Source: Mycoplasmatota bacterium
GTDB taxonomy: Bacteria; Bacillota_I; Bacilli_A; Izemoplasmatales; Hujiaoplasmataceae
NCBI GenBank assembly: GCA_023132365.1
Contig: JAGLYJ010000027.1
Location: 1-14,492 of the forward strand
Length of the DNA stretch: 14,492 nucleotides
Reading direction: 5' to 3'
A model generated the notes under the pieces. It was not told the origin of the DNA. It searched no databases and saw only the letters and a program-made list of their open reading frames with translations. Positions 8,094-14,492 of the stretch are shown piece after piece. A program made the translations under genes and the position numbers. Position 1 is the first letter of the stretch. Each line of letters begins with the position of its first letter.

Positions 8094-8129
8094 AAAGGAA
8101 GATAATCAATCAATTATCTTCCTTTTTTT
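8094..8129. terminator. Shared hairpin terminator between convergent thrS and rqcH
   Basis: A 13-bp perfect stem (8094-8106 with 8113-8125) encloses a 6-base loop (8107-8112). On the plus strand it runs into seven T (8123-8129), a strong intrinsic terminator for thrS. On the minus strand the same hairpin is followed only by a mixed A/T stretch, so it would be weaker for rqcH. The rqcH stop codon (8116-8114) and its last four sense codons overlap the right arm. Confidence 0.88.
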
Positions 8130-9778
8130 AATGTATTTATTACTTCAATATCCGGATCTATATAAATAGTTTTTTGATTTGTATATGTTACATAAGAACC
8201 TAATGTTCCTGGAACTTTTTTAATAAATTTAATTCTTGTGTAATCAATTGGAACTGAACTAGAGTTCTTGGCTTTTGAGTAACATGCACTTAAATTAGCA
8301 GCTATTCTTATAGTTGATTCTGATAATTCATCATTAGAAGCAACTATAATATGTGAACCAGTTTGATCTTTTATATGGAACCACCAATAATCTTTTTTCG
8401 CGTATTTATGAGTAAGATAATTGTTTTGAATATTATTTTTGCCAACTAAAACTGCAATCCCATTTTCATCATAGTAAGTGGAAAAATTAGGCTTTTTCTT
8501 CTTTTTGCTTGCAGTCCTCTTTCTGCTCAAAAAGCCATTTTGTTTTAGTTCATCTTGAATTTCCAATAAATCAGGTAATGAATAAGTATTGCTTATTTGA
8601 CTATATACTCCGTCTAAATATTTGATCATAACTATCGTTAATCTAATCTGTTCTTTAATATGATTTACAGCCTTTTTTTGTTTCTTGTATTTTGTATAAT
8701 ACTTATTAGCATTTTGAATTGGATCTAATAATCGATTAAGTTCAATCTTAATATCCTTTTCTAGTTCATATGAGTATCCTTCATAGAAAGCATTACCTTT
8801 AGATATTTCATGTTGATAGGTAATAATCATATCACCTTTTATTCGTAAGATATCATTATTTAAAGCTTTATCTAAATCAACGTGCAGTTTTTCAAGTTTA
8901 TTTCTTTTTCTTTTAAGTTCTTGTTTTGTAAAAGTACTAATATGTTTATAAACTTGTTTTACTCTTTCAATTGAAGAAGCTTCTAAGAAATAATTATCTA
9001 TTAGTTCTGACATTGTTGAGAAGTATTTTTGGTTGCTTGAAAATAAATCAAAATAATAGAATTCAGTTTTTCGATTTAAAGCAAGAGTAGGGTTAGGAAC
9101 TTGTGATAACATATCCTTATAAATGTCGAACATTTTATGGTGATTGAAATCAGCTTTATTAGCTATATAATTAGCTAATAATGGGGATATACCTTTAATG
9201 CCATTTATAATTTCCTTAATTGTAATGTCTCTTTCAAAAAGCTTTCTAATATTAGGTAAATCATCTTGATTATATCTAGAATCTTCTGGTAATATATAAG
9301 TAACCCCATTTATAATGGTTCGATCAGATGAATCAAATGGCGATATATGTTTATAAGCATTTATAATTTTGCTATTTTGATCTAATATTATCATATTTGT
9401 ATATCTTGAAAACATTTCTACTACAAGGAATATTGTTGTTTTATCACCAATATCATTTTTATTCTCAACTTCTAATCTTATAATTCTATCGTTATTCAAA
9501 GCTTCAATATTCCTAATAATTCCACCCTCAAAGTGTTTTCTTAAAAACATGCAAAATCCACCTGGAATATAATCGTTTGGATAATCTTTTTCGGTAATAT
9601 TTATTCTTGCAAGTGATGTAGAAAGAGAACAATAAAGCTTCTTATTTCTGTTGTTTGCTCTAATCATAAACAAAAAGTCAGTTTTTCCTAACTGAGAGAT
9701 TCTTTGTATTCGACCACTTACAAGTTCATTATGTATTTCTTTAGCGAGAAATTTAATAAATCTACCATCTACACTCAT
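8114..9778 (-). CDS. rqcH: RqcH (NFACT family), ribosome-associated quality control factor
   Basis: A 554-residue NFACT protein, often annotated as fibronectin-binding protein A. The NFACT-N domain starts with MSVDGRFIKFLAKEI and contains the NDRII motif with Asp97 and Arg98, the same numbers as the residues needed for alanine tailing in B. subtilis RqcH. The middle contains a helix-hairpin-helix region (about 175-225) and a charged coiled coil (about 280-400). The NFACT-R domain (about 437-545) carries KDYWWFHIKDQTGSH. Family role: binding stalled 50S subunits with peptidyl-tRNA and adding C-terminal alanine tails that mark the nascent chain for degradation. The start is ATG at 9778 with GGTGAT just upstream on the minus strand. 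It is divergent from gmk and convergent with thrS; in Bacillus the same gene lies close to gmk and rpoZ. Confidence 0.95.
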   Translation of the reverse strand: MSVDGRFIKFLAKEIHNELVSGRIQRISQLGKTDFLFMIRANNRNKKLYCSLSTSLARINITEKDYPNDYIPGGFCMFLRKHFEGGIIRNIEALNNDRIIRLEVENKNDIGDKTTIFLVVEMFSRYTNMIILDQNSKIINAYKHISPFDSSDRTIINGVTYILPEDSRYNQDDLPNIRKLFERDITIKEIINGIKGISPLLANYIANKADFNHHKMFDIYKDMLSQVPNPTLALNRKTEFYYFDLFSSNQKYFSTMSELIDNYFLEASSIERVKQVYKHISTFTKQELKRKRNKLEKLHVDLDKALNNDILRIKGDMIITYQHEISKGNAFYEGYSYELEKDIKIELNRLLDPIQNANKYYTKYKKQKKAVNHIKEQIRLTIVMIKYLDGVYSQISNTYSLPDLLEIQDELKQNGFLSRKRTASKKKKKPNFSTYYDENGIAVLVGKNNIQNNYLTHKYAKKDYWWFHIKDQTGSHIIVASNDELSESTIRIAANLSACYSKAKNSSSVPIDYTRIKFIKKVPGTLGSYVTYTNQKTIYIDPDIEVINTLKKGR

Positions 9779-9875
9779 ATTATCACCAAAATTATTATAA
9801 CATAGATTAAATTAATTTTACTATTTAATATATTTATGTTATTATATATAAAAATAATATATAACATCACTGATT
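9779..9875. promoter_or_regulatory. Divergent promoter region between rqcH and gmk
   Basis: This very AT-rich spacer holds plausible promoters in both directions. For gmk, an extended -10 TGTTATTAT (9837-9845) has a TTTACT (9817-9822) 17 bases ahead, giving a leader of about 35 bases. For rqcH, TATAAT occurs on the minus strand at 9846-9841 with a poor -35, giving a leader of about 55 bases. Another minus-strand extended -10 (9802-9794) lies too close to the start codon to leave a usable leader. If the first two are right, the -10 elements overlap almost completely and polymerases would compete. A composition this AT-rich makes chance matches likely. Confidence 0.4.
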
Positions 9876-9889
9876 GGGGGGGTATTTTG
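9876..9889 (+). promoter_or_regulatory. Ribosome binding site of gmk made of a run of seven G, then TTG start
   Basis: GGGGGGG (9876-9882) is followed by a 4-base spacer and TTG (9887-9889). The G run can pair with CCUCC of 16S rRNA using one G-U pair. The upstream in-frame ATG at 9836 lacks a ribosome site, overlaps the candidate promoter and would add 17 residues not typical of the family, so TTG is preferred. Confidence 0.7.
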
Positions 9890-10510
9890 AAACTTAATGA
9901 AAGAGGATTGCTAGTTATAATTAGTGGACCTAGTGGCGTTGGGAAAGGAACTATCAGAAAAGCATTATTTGATATTTCGGACAACAACTTTTGTTACTCT
10001 GTTTCAATGACAACAAGAAAACCTCGCAAAGGCGAAGTTGATGGACAAGATTATTTCTTTGTTTCAAAAGAAGAATTTGAAAAACGCATTAAAGAAAATG
10101 GATTCTTAGAGTATGCTGAATTCGTTGGTGAATATTATGGAACTCCAATGGACTATATTAATAAAAAACTTCAAGCTGGTAAAGAAGTTATCATTGAAGT
10201 TGAAGTACAAGGAGCATTACAAGTTCATGAGAGATTACCTGAAGCGGTATTTATTTTCATAGTTCCACCATCAAAAAAAGCGTTGATTAAAAGACTTCAA
10301 AATCGTGGCACTGATAGCCCGAGTATAATTAAAAAACGCATTAATAAAGCAGAGAGAGAGTATTCTCTTGCTTATAAGTATGATTATATTGTTGTTAACG
10401 ACGATGTTGCTAACGCAGCAGATAGAATCTATGCTATAATAAGAGCCGAACATGCAAAGACCGAAAGATCAATTCATAGATATTACAAACTCATGGAGGG
10501 TAAAGAATGA
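9887..10510 (+). CDS. gmk: Guanylate kinase
   Basis: With the TTG start the product has 207 residues, the usual size for bacterial guanylate kinase. It begins MKLNERGLLVIISGPSGVGKGT, in which residues 14-22 form the P-loop. GMP-binding features follow: SVSMTTRKPRKGEVDGQDYFF, the acidic EYAEFVGEYYGTP stretch and the IIEVEVQGA strand. The lid/C-terminal arginine region (RLQNRGTDSPSIIKKRI) is complete. The enzyme makes GDP from GMP and ATP in the cytosol, feeding RNA, DNA and (p)ppGpp metabolism. Its TGA stop overlaps the rpoZ ATG (ATGA), so the two are translationally coupled; the gmk-rpoZ pair is widespread in Firmicutes. A TAA follows the TGA directly in frame. Confidence 0.97.
   Translation: MKLNERGLLVIISGPSGVGKGTIRKALFDISDNNFCYSVSMTTRKPRKGEVDGQDYFFVSKEEFEKRIKENGFLEYAEFVGEYYGTPMDYINKKLQAGKEVIIEVEVQGALQVHERLPEAVFIFIVPPSKKALIKRLQNRGTDSPSIIKKRINKAEREYSLAYKYDYIVVNDDVANAADRIYAIIRAEHAKTERSIHRYYKLMEGKE
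10495..10500 (+). promoter_or_regulatory. Ribosome binding site fixing the rpoZ start
   Basis: GGAGGG lies six bases before the ATG at 10507, inside the end of gmk. It fixes translation at the beginning of the long N-terminal extension rather than near the conserved omega core, where no in-frame start codon is visible. Confidence 0.8.
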
Positions 10511-10854
10511 TAAAAGAAAATGACCTACAGAAATTAAAAGACATGAAAGAAGAAATAACTACAAATTACAGACCTACTGCAGGAAACCGATTTGGAGAAT
10601 ATGCATTCAGTGGAGATCTTGAAAATTCAGGACAAAAAAAAGCTCCTCAAAAAAATACAGACGGATTACGCTATCCTTCAATAGATGATTTATTAGAAGT
10701 TGTAGATTCAAAATATAAACTAGCATATTTAGCAGCTAAAAGGGCTAAAATTATAAAAAAAGATGATTACTCTTCAGTAGATAACCGCTGTGTAAAACCA
10801 GTTGGTAAAGCCTTAGAAGAAATTCTAGCGGAGAAAGTAACTGCAAAATTCTAA
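10507..10854 (+). CDS. rpoZ: RNA polymerase omega subunit with long N-terminal extension
   Basis: Residues 55-115 match the omega subunit: RYPSIDDLLEVVDSKYKLAYLAAKRA, then VKPVGKALEEILAEKV. Known role: helping assemble and stabilise RNA polymerase by clamping the beta' C-terminal region. The B. subtilis protein is about 67 residues and begins almost at this core; here about 54 extra residues precede it. The extension is hydrophilic, starts with a short charged helix (KENDLQKLKDMKEEI) and continues as a probably disordered segment rich in Gly, Asn, Lys and Pro. The upstream ribosome site and the ATGA overlap with gmk support this start. The core identification is secure; the function of the extension is unknown. 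Confidence 0.93.
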   Translation: MIKENDLQKLKDMKEEITTNYRPTAGNRFGEYAFSGDLENSGQKKAPQKNTDGLRYPSIDDLLEVVDSKYKLAYLAAKRAKIIKKDDYSSVDNRCVKPVGKALEEILAEKVTAKF

Positions 10855-10873
10855 ACAGCCGAGGCTGTTTTTT
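10853..10873 (+). terminator. Intrinsic terminator of gmk-rpoZ
   Basis: AAACAGC (10853-10859) pairs with GCTGTTT (10864-10870) around a CGAG tetraloop and runs into a T tract. The stem begins inside the rpoZ stop codon. Confidence 0.9.
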
Positions 10874-10883
10874 ATTTTCGCTT

Positions 10884-10907
10884 TTTTTGATAAAAAAGTG
10901 TCAAAAA
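10884..10907. repeat. Inverted repeat just upstream of the polC -10 box
   Basis: TTTTTGATA (10884-10892) and TGTCAAAAA (10899-10907) are inverted copies with one mismatch, separated by six bases. The pair covers the -35 region of the polC promoter, where a repressor or activator site would lie. In sequence this AT-rich it may be chance. Confidence 0.4.
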
Positions 10908-10910
10908 TTA

Positions 10911-10919
10911 TGTTATAAT
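10911..10919 (+). promoter_or_regulatory. Extended -10 promoter of polC
   Basis: TGTTATAAT is a perfect extended -10 element. The only good -35 candidate, TTGATA (10887-10892), is 21 bases away, too far for a standard promoter, so recognition probably rests on the TG motif. Transcription would start near 10926, about 19 bases before the TTG start codon. Confidence 0.65.
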
Positions 10920-10944
10920 AGAGTTTAGTTTGGAGATGATTTAA

Positions 10945-13900
10945 TTGAATAATATTGATATACTTTTAAACAGAATTGATTTAGAAGATGAAATAATAAA
11001 AGAATATTGTAATATAGAAAAAATCGAGGTAGATGAGATAAGTGAAACCTGGACATTTTTCTTTGTGTTCTCACAAACTATTCCAATTTTACACTACCGA
11101 AATTTTATTAATAGAATTCTTAAATTAAGTGAATACGTCCCTAGTGTGAGATATGTAGATTATCAAATCGCATTTAAGGAAGTAGATCCAGATTTAGTAT
11201 TGGAATACTATGATTTTGCTCTTGATGTAATCGCAATTGAAAACAAGAGAATTTCACCATTAAAAGAATATCCAACAGATATTGAAAATAATGTATTAAA
11301 AATATATATTCCTAAAGGGGCAGTAACAGCGACTATTTTCAGAAAAGAAATTGAGAATGAAATGCGTAGAAACGGGTTTAATCTTGATGTTGAAATCGAA
11401 GTAGATCAATCTATCGAAACAGTAGATCAATCTATCCAAAATACCATTGATAATTTTTGTGAAGCTAATAAATTTGAATTTGATGAAGCAATTGAATATA
11501 TCTATTTAACAAATGGAGGTGCAATCAGCAATTTCAATGCAATTAAGTCTATTCCAAGAACGGAAATTGAATTAGAAGAATATAAAGAAAAACATGGTGG
11601 AAAAGCCATAATATCTATTCAAGGAATTTGTGTATACCAAGATATCAATGAAACAAAAATATCATCTAGATCTACTATGGTAGTAACAGATGGAGAAGAT
11701 TCAATTTTTGTAATTAAAAAAGGTGTTAAATCTGAAGATTTGAAGTTCTTTAGACAGATAGAAAAAGACACAGGAATTATAGCTAAGTGTTTCGCTACTT
11801 TTGACCTATACAGTCAAGAAGTAGTTTTACACCCAATAGCAATTGCTAGATCAAACAAACCAGTAAGAACGGATCAAAGATTAGATGAAGCGGAAGTAAA
11901 AAGAGTTGAACTTCACCTTCATACTAAAATGTCTGCTTTAGATGGTGTAAATGATATATCTGAATATATTCAAAGAGCTAAAGCATGGGGACACAAAGCA
12001 ATTGGTGTTAGTGACCAAGGGTCGGTTCAGACTTTTCCTGATTTCTTTAATAAGACAAAAGGAGACAGCTTAAAAGCACTATATGGATTAGAAATGGTAT
12101 TTGTAGATGATGAAAATATAGCAATAACAAAAGGTGAATCAGATTCTTTAATATCAGACGCTACATTTGTTGTGTTTGATATTGAGACAACTGGGTTATC
12201 AGTTGCCTATGATACTTTAATAGAAATCGCTGGTATAAAGGTTAAAAATGGAGCAATATTAGGTAAGTTTTCTGAATTGATAGATCCTAAAAGAGGTATA
12301 TCTAATTTCACAGAAAACTTAACAGGAATTACTAACCAAATGGTTAAAGGCAAGAGATTCTTAAAGGAAGTTTTGCAAGATTTCCACGAATTCACAAAAG
12401 ATTGCATCTTAGTAGCTCATAATGCTGACTTTGATATGGGATTCTTAGCTTATCACTACAAAAATTTTGGAATAACTAATAAACAAAGCCCATCAATAGA
12501 TACACTTACACTAGCAAAAGTATTGATGCCAAATAGCAAGCGCTTTTCATTAAGTAGACTTTGTAAGTTCTTCAAAATTCCATTACAGAATCATCATCGT
12601 GCAATTGACGACGCTGAAGCTACTACAGAAGTATTCTTACACTTAATTGGAATGGTAAGAAAACAAGGATTTAACCGTTTTAGAGATATGAATTTAATGA
12701 TTGATAGATCTTTAGTTTATAAATATCCATATCCTACTCATATAAATTTATTAGTTAAATCTCAAGTTGGACTTAAAAATCTATATAAAGTTCTTTCTAA
12801 TGGTTTAACTAAACATTATGATCGAGACGCAAAAATACTGAAATCACACCTTGATAAGAATCGTAAGGGATTACTAGTTTCTAGTGGATGTTTTAACTCG
12901 CATTTCTTTGAAATTGCCATTAACAAAACAAGACAGGAATTAGTAGAAGCTGCAAGATTTTTTGACTATATAGAAGTTCAACCAGTAAGCTATTTTATAT
13001 ACATGGAAAATGAGAATCCTAATTGGAAAAACATGATACAAGATGTAATTAGAAAAATAGTAGAAGTCGGTAAGGAATTAAACATTCCGGTAGTTGCTAC
13101 TGGGGATGTTCATCATCTAGATCCTAGAGACTTGAAATATAGAGAAATAATGATTAACACTCCTAAAGTTGGAGGAGGATTACATAAGTTATTCTTCAAA
13201 AAAAATAAACCAAATCAATATTTTATGACAACAAACGAAATGTTAGAAGAGTTCGCTTTCTTAGGTGTAGACACAGCTTATGAAATAGTAGTAACAAACT
13301 CCAATATGATTGCTGATTCTGTCGATGATATCAAAATTATCCCTGATGCATTATATGCACCAACAGATGAATTCTTAGCAGAACAAGGAACTCCATCAAT
13401 TAAGAAAAAAGTTGAGAAAATGGTTAATGAAAAAGTTCGAAGTATCTATGGAAATCCATTACCAGAAATTGTAAACAAACGAGTTAGTAGAGAACTTGAT
13501 AACATCATCAAGCATCAATTTTCTACTGTATATTATATATCCCATCTATTAGTTAAGAAATCACTTGATGACGGGTATTTAGTAGGTTCAAGAGGATCTG
13601 TAGGATCATCTATTGTTGCTACATTGATGGATATTACTGAAGTTAATCCTTTACCTCCTCATTATGTTTGCCCTAAATGTCATTTTTCAGCATTTAAGAA
13701 AACAAAGGAACAAAAACAAGAATACGGTAAATCTGAATTCGAAAATGAATATGCTTCAATATTTGAAAAGACAGATTGTGGTTGGGACTTGCCTCAAGCT
13801 AAATGCCCGGTATGTTCAACTGAATTAATAAAAGAAGGTCATGACATTCCTTTTGAAACTTTCTTAGGATTTGAAGGAGATAAGATTCCTGATATCGATC

Positions 13901-14492
13901 TGAATTTTTCTGGAGATTATCAATCTTTAGTTCATGAATACATTAGAGATTTATTTGGCAAGAACTATGCTTATAGAGCTGGAACAATTGGTACCTGTGC
14001 AGCAAAGACTTCTTTTGTAATGGTAAGAGACTTTTATGAGAAAATCAATAAAAAAAGAGAAGATCAAGGATTAGAACCAAAATATATTAGAAAAGCAGAA
14101 ATGGAAAGACTAGCTAGAGGAATCGAAGGTTCAAAACGTACTAGCGGACAGCACCCAGGTGGAATCGTAGTTGTTCCAAATACAAATGAAATATATGATT
14201 TTACTCCGGTTCAATATCCAGGAAATGCAACGGATAGAAGTTGGAAAACAACACATTTTGATTATCATTCAATTGAAAAAAATCTTTTTAAATTAGATGT
14301 TCTAGGGCATGATGATCCAACTGTAATTAGATATCTTATGGATCTAGTAAAACAGAATCCGGATGATTTTCCATTTTCTAACCCAAAAGACATTCCTGTT
14401 GATGATCCTGATGTTTATAAACTGTTATCAGGAACTGATATTATTAATTTAACAAAAGAAGATCTTGATAGTGATGTTGCTTCATTTGGTAT
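10945..14492 (+). CDS. polC: DNA polymerase III alpha subunit, PolC type (3' end outside window)
   Basis: The frame is open from TTG 10945 to the window end (1182 codons; full PolC is about 1430 residues). GGAGATGA (10932-10939) supports the start. Domains in order: a divergent N-terminal region; an OB fold (about codons 213-300); and a PHP domain that begins at HLHT (His324, His326), is interrupted by the proofreading exonuclease and resumes after it. The DEDDh exonuclease has DIETTG (Asp412, Glu414), HNADFD (Asp495) and HHRAIDDAE (His551, Asp556). The polymerase core has GSRGSVGSS (from 881), the zinc finger Cys909, Cys912, Cys954, Cys957, and the catalytic PDIDLNFSG (Asp983, Asp985). It is the main replicative polymerase of low-GC Gram-positives, with built-in proofreading. 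The PHP motif usually reading TDHG is SDQG here (Gln358), so a metal ligand is lost. It has its own promoter after the rpoZ terminator. Confidence 0.97.
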   Translation, partial: MNNIDILLNRIDLEDEIIKEYCNIEKIEVDEISETWTFFFVFSQTIPILHYRNFINRILKLSEYVPSVRYVDYQIAFKEVDPDLVLEYYDFALDVIAIENKRISPLKEYPTDIENNVLKIYIPKGAVTATIFRKEIENEMRRNGFNLDVEIEVDQSIETVDQSIQNTIDNFCEANKFEFDEAIEYIYLTNGGAISNFNAIKSIPRTEIELEEYKEKHGGKAIISIQGICVYQDINETKISSRSTMVVTDGEDSIFVIKKGVKSEDLKFFRQIEKDTGIIAKCFATFDLYSQEVVLHPIAIARSNKPVRTDQRLDEAEVKRVELHLHTKMSALDGVNDISEYIQRAKAWGHKAIGVSDQGSVQTFPDFFNKTKGDSLKALYGLEMVFVDDENIAITKGESDSLISDATFVVFDIETTGLSVAYDTLIEIAGIKVKNGAILGKFSELIDPKRGISNFTENLTGITNQMVKGKRFLKEVLQDFHEFTKDCILVAHNADFDMGFLAYHYKNFGITNKQSPSIDTLTLAKVLMPNSKRFSLSRLCKFFKIPLQNHHRAIDDAEATTEVFLHLIGMVRKQGFNRFRDMNLMIDRSLVYKYPYPTHINLLVKSQVGLKNLYKVLSNGLTKHYDRDAKILKSHLDKNRKGLLVSSGCFNSHFFEIAINKTRQELVEAARFFDYIEVQPVSYFIYMENENPNWKNMIQDVIRKIVEVGKELNIPVVATGDVHHLDPRDLKYREIMINTPKVGGGLHKLFFKKNKPNQYFMTTNEMLEEFAFLGVDTAYEIVVTNSNMIADSVDDIKIIPDALYAPTDEFLAEQGTPSIKKKVEKMVNEKVRSIYGNPLPEIVNKRVSRELDNIIKHQFSTVYYISHLLVKKSLDDGYLVGSRGSVGSSIVATLMDITEVNPLPPHYVCPKCHFSAFKKTKEQKQEYGKSEFENEYASIFEKTDCGWDLPQAKCPVCSTELIKEGHDIPFETFLGFEGDKIPDIDLNFSGDYQSLVHEYIRDLFGKNYAYRAGTIGTCAAKTSFVMVRDFYEKINKKREDQGLEPKYIRKAEMERLARGIEGSKRTSGQHPGGIVVVPNTNEIYDFTPVQYPGNATDRSWKTTHFDYHSIEKNLFKLDVLGHDDPTVIRYLMDLVKQNPDDFPFSNPKDIPVDDPDVYKLLSGTDIINLTKEDLDSDVASFG
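11401..11442 (+). repeat. 21-bp in-frame tandem duplication inside polC
   Basis: Two adjacent 21-base units (11401-11421 and 11422-11442) share their first 15 bases exactly (GTAGATCAATCTATC) and 18 of 21 overall. They encode VDQSIET-VDQSIQN in the variable N-terminal region of PolC, ahead of the OB fold, where length changes should be tolerated. Confidence 0.85.

Noticed and set aside
9794..9802. Extended -10 element TGTTATAAT on the minus strand as the rqcH promoter.
   Set aside because: Transcription would start about nine bases from the ATG, within the ribosome site, which leaves no usable leader. It may be chance in AT-rich DNA.
9836..9886. Upstream ATG giving gmk 17 extra N-terminal residues.
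   Set aside because: It has no ribosome site, overlaps the likely promoter, and the added residues do not resemble guanylate kinases.
10498..10515. UGA reassigned to tryptophan as in mycoplasmas.
   Set aside because: Genes here use TGG for Trp and have no internal in-frame TGA, and dnaI and gmk end sensibly at TGA.
10887..10919. TTGATA plus TATAAT as a standard sigma-A promoter for polC.
   Set aside because: The spacing is 21 bases, outside the usual 16-18; the extended -10 alone explains promoter activity better.
1..14492. Hidden mobile element, CRISPR array, toxin-antitoxin or defence system.
   Set aside because: All sequence is accounted for by housekeeping genes with short spacers; I saw no repeat arrays, integrase or transposase motifs, or terminal inverted repeats.

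Overview
The window is an AT-rich, gene-dense stretch of a low-GC Firmicutes/Tenericutes-type chromosome. The gene set points there: PolC, the Gram-positive DnaB/DnaI helicase-loading pair, RqcH, a T-box riboswitch and strong AGGAGG/GGTGA ribosome binding sites. UGA is a stop codon (dnaI and gmk end in TGA, and tryptophans are encoded by TGG), so this is not a Mycoplasma/Spiroplasma-type genetic code. A free-living or host-associated relative of Acholeplasma, Izemoplasma, Haloplasma or Erysipelotrichia would fit, but the species cannot be named from the sequence alone.

Layout. Bases 1-5921 are one tightly packed plus-strand block: the 3' part of polA, a single ORF fusing MutM (Fpg) to CoaE, a 121-residue uncharacterised protein, dnaB and dnaI, with overlaps or gaps of about 10 bases. 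A sigma-A-like promoter (TTGAAA, 17 bp, TATAAT) overlaps the dnaI stop codon and drives a T-box leader (about 5953-6161) in front of thrS (6184-8088). thrS converges on rqcH (minus strand, 8114-9778), and the two share a hairpin terminator that contains the rqcH stop codon. From a divergent intergenic region start gmk (TTG start behind a run of seven G) and rpoZ, which overlap by ATGA. After a terminator comes a separate promoter and polC (10945 to beyond the window end).

How the genes fit together. The theme is DNA replication and repair (PolA, MutM, DnaB, DnaI, PolC) with basic metabolism and information processing mixed in (CoA synthesis, GMP kinase, RNA polymerase omega, threonyl-tRNA synthetase, ribosome rescue by RqcH). 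The order resembles a compacted version of two Bacillus neighbourhoods: polA-mutM-coaE-nrdR-dnaB-dnaI-thrS and rqcH-gmk-rpoZ. No nrdR is seen between coaE and dnaB, and polC follows rpoZ where coaBC-priA would be expected.

I found no phage, insertion sequence, CRISPR array, tRNA, rRNA or obvious defence system. The points most worth a second look are the MutM-CoaE fusion, the N-terminally extended omega subunit, a PolC PHP domain that has lost a metal-ligand histidine, the unknown 121-residue protein, and frequent TTG start codons. There is no gene-free stretch longer than 300 bases; the largest gap (5922-6183) is filled by the T-box leader.
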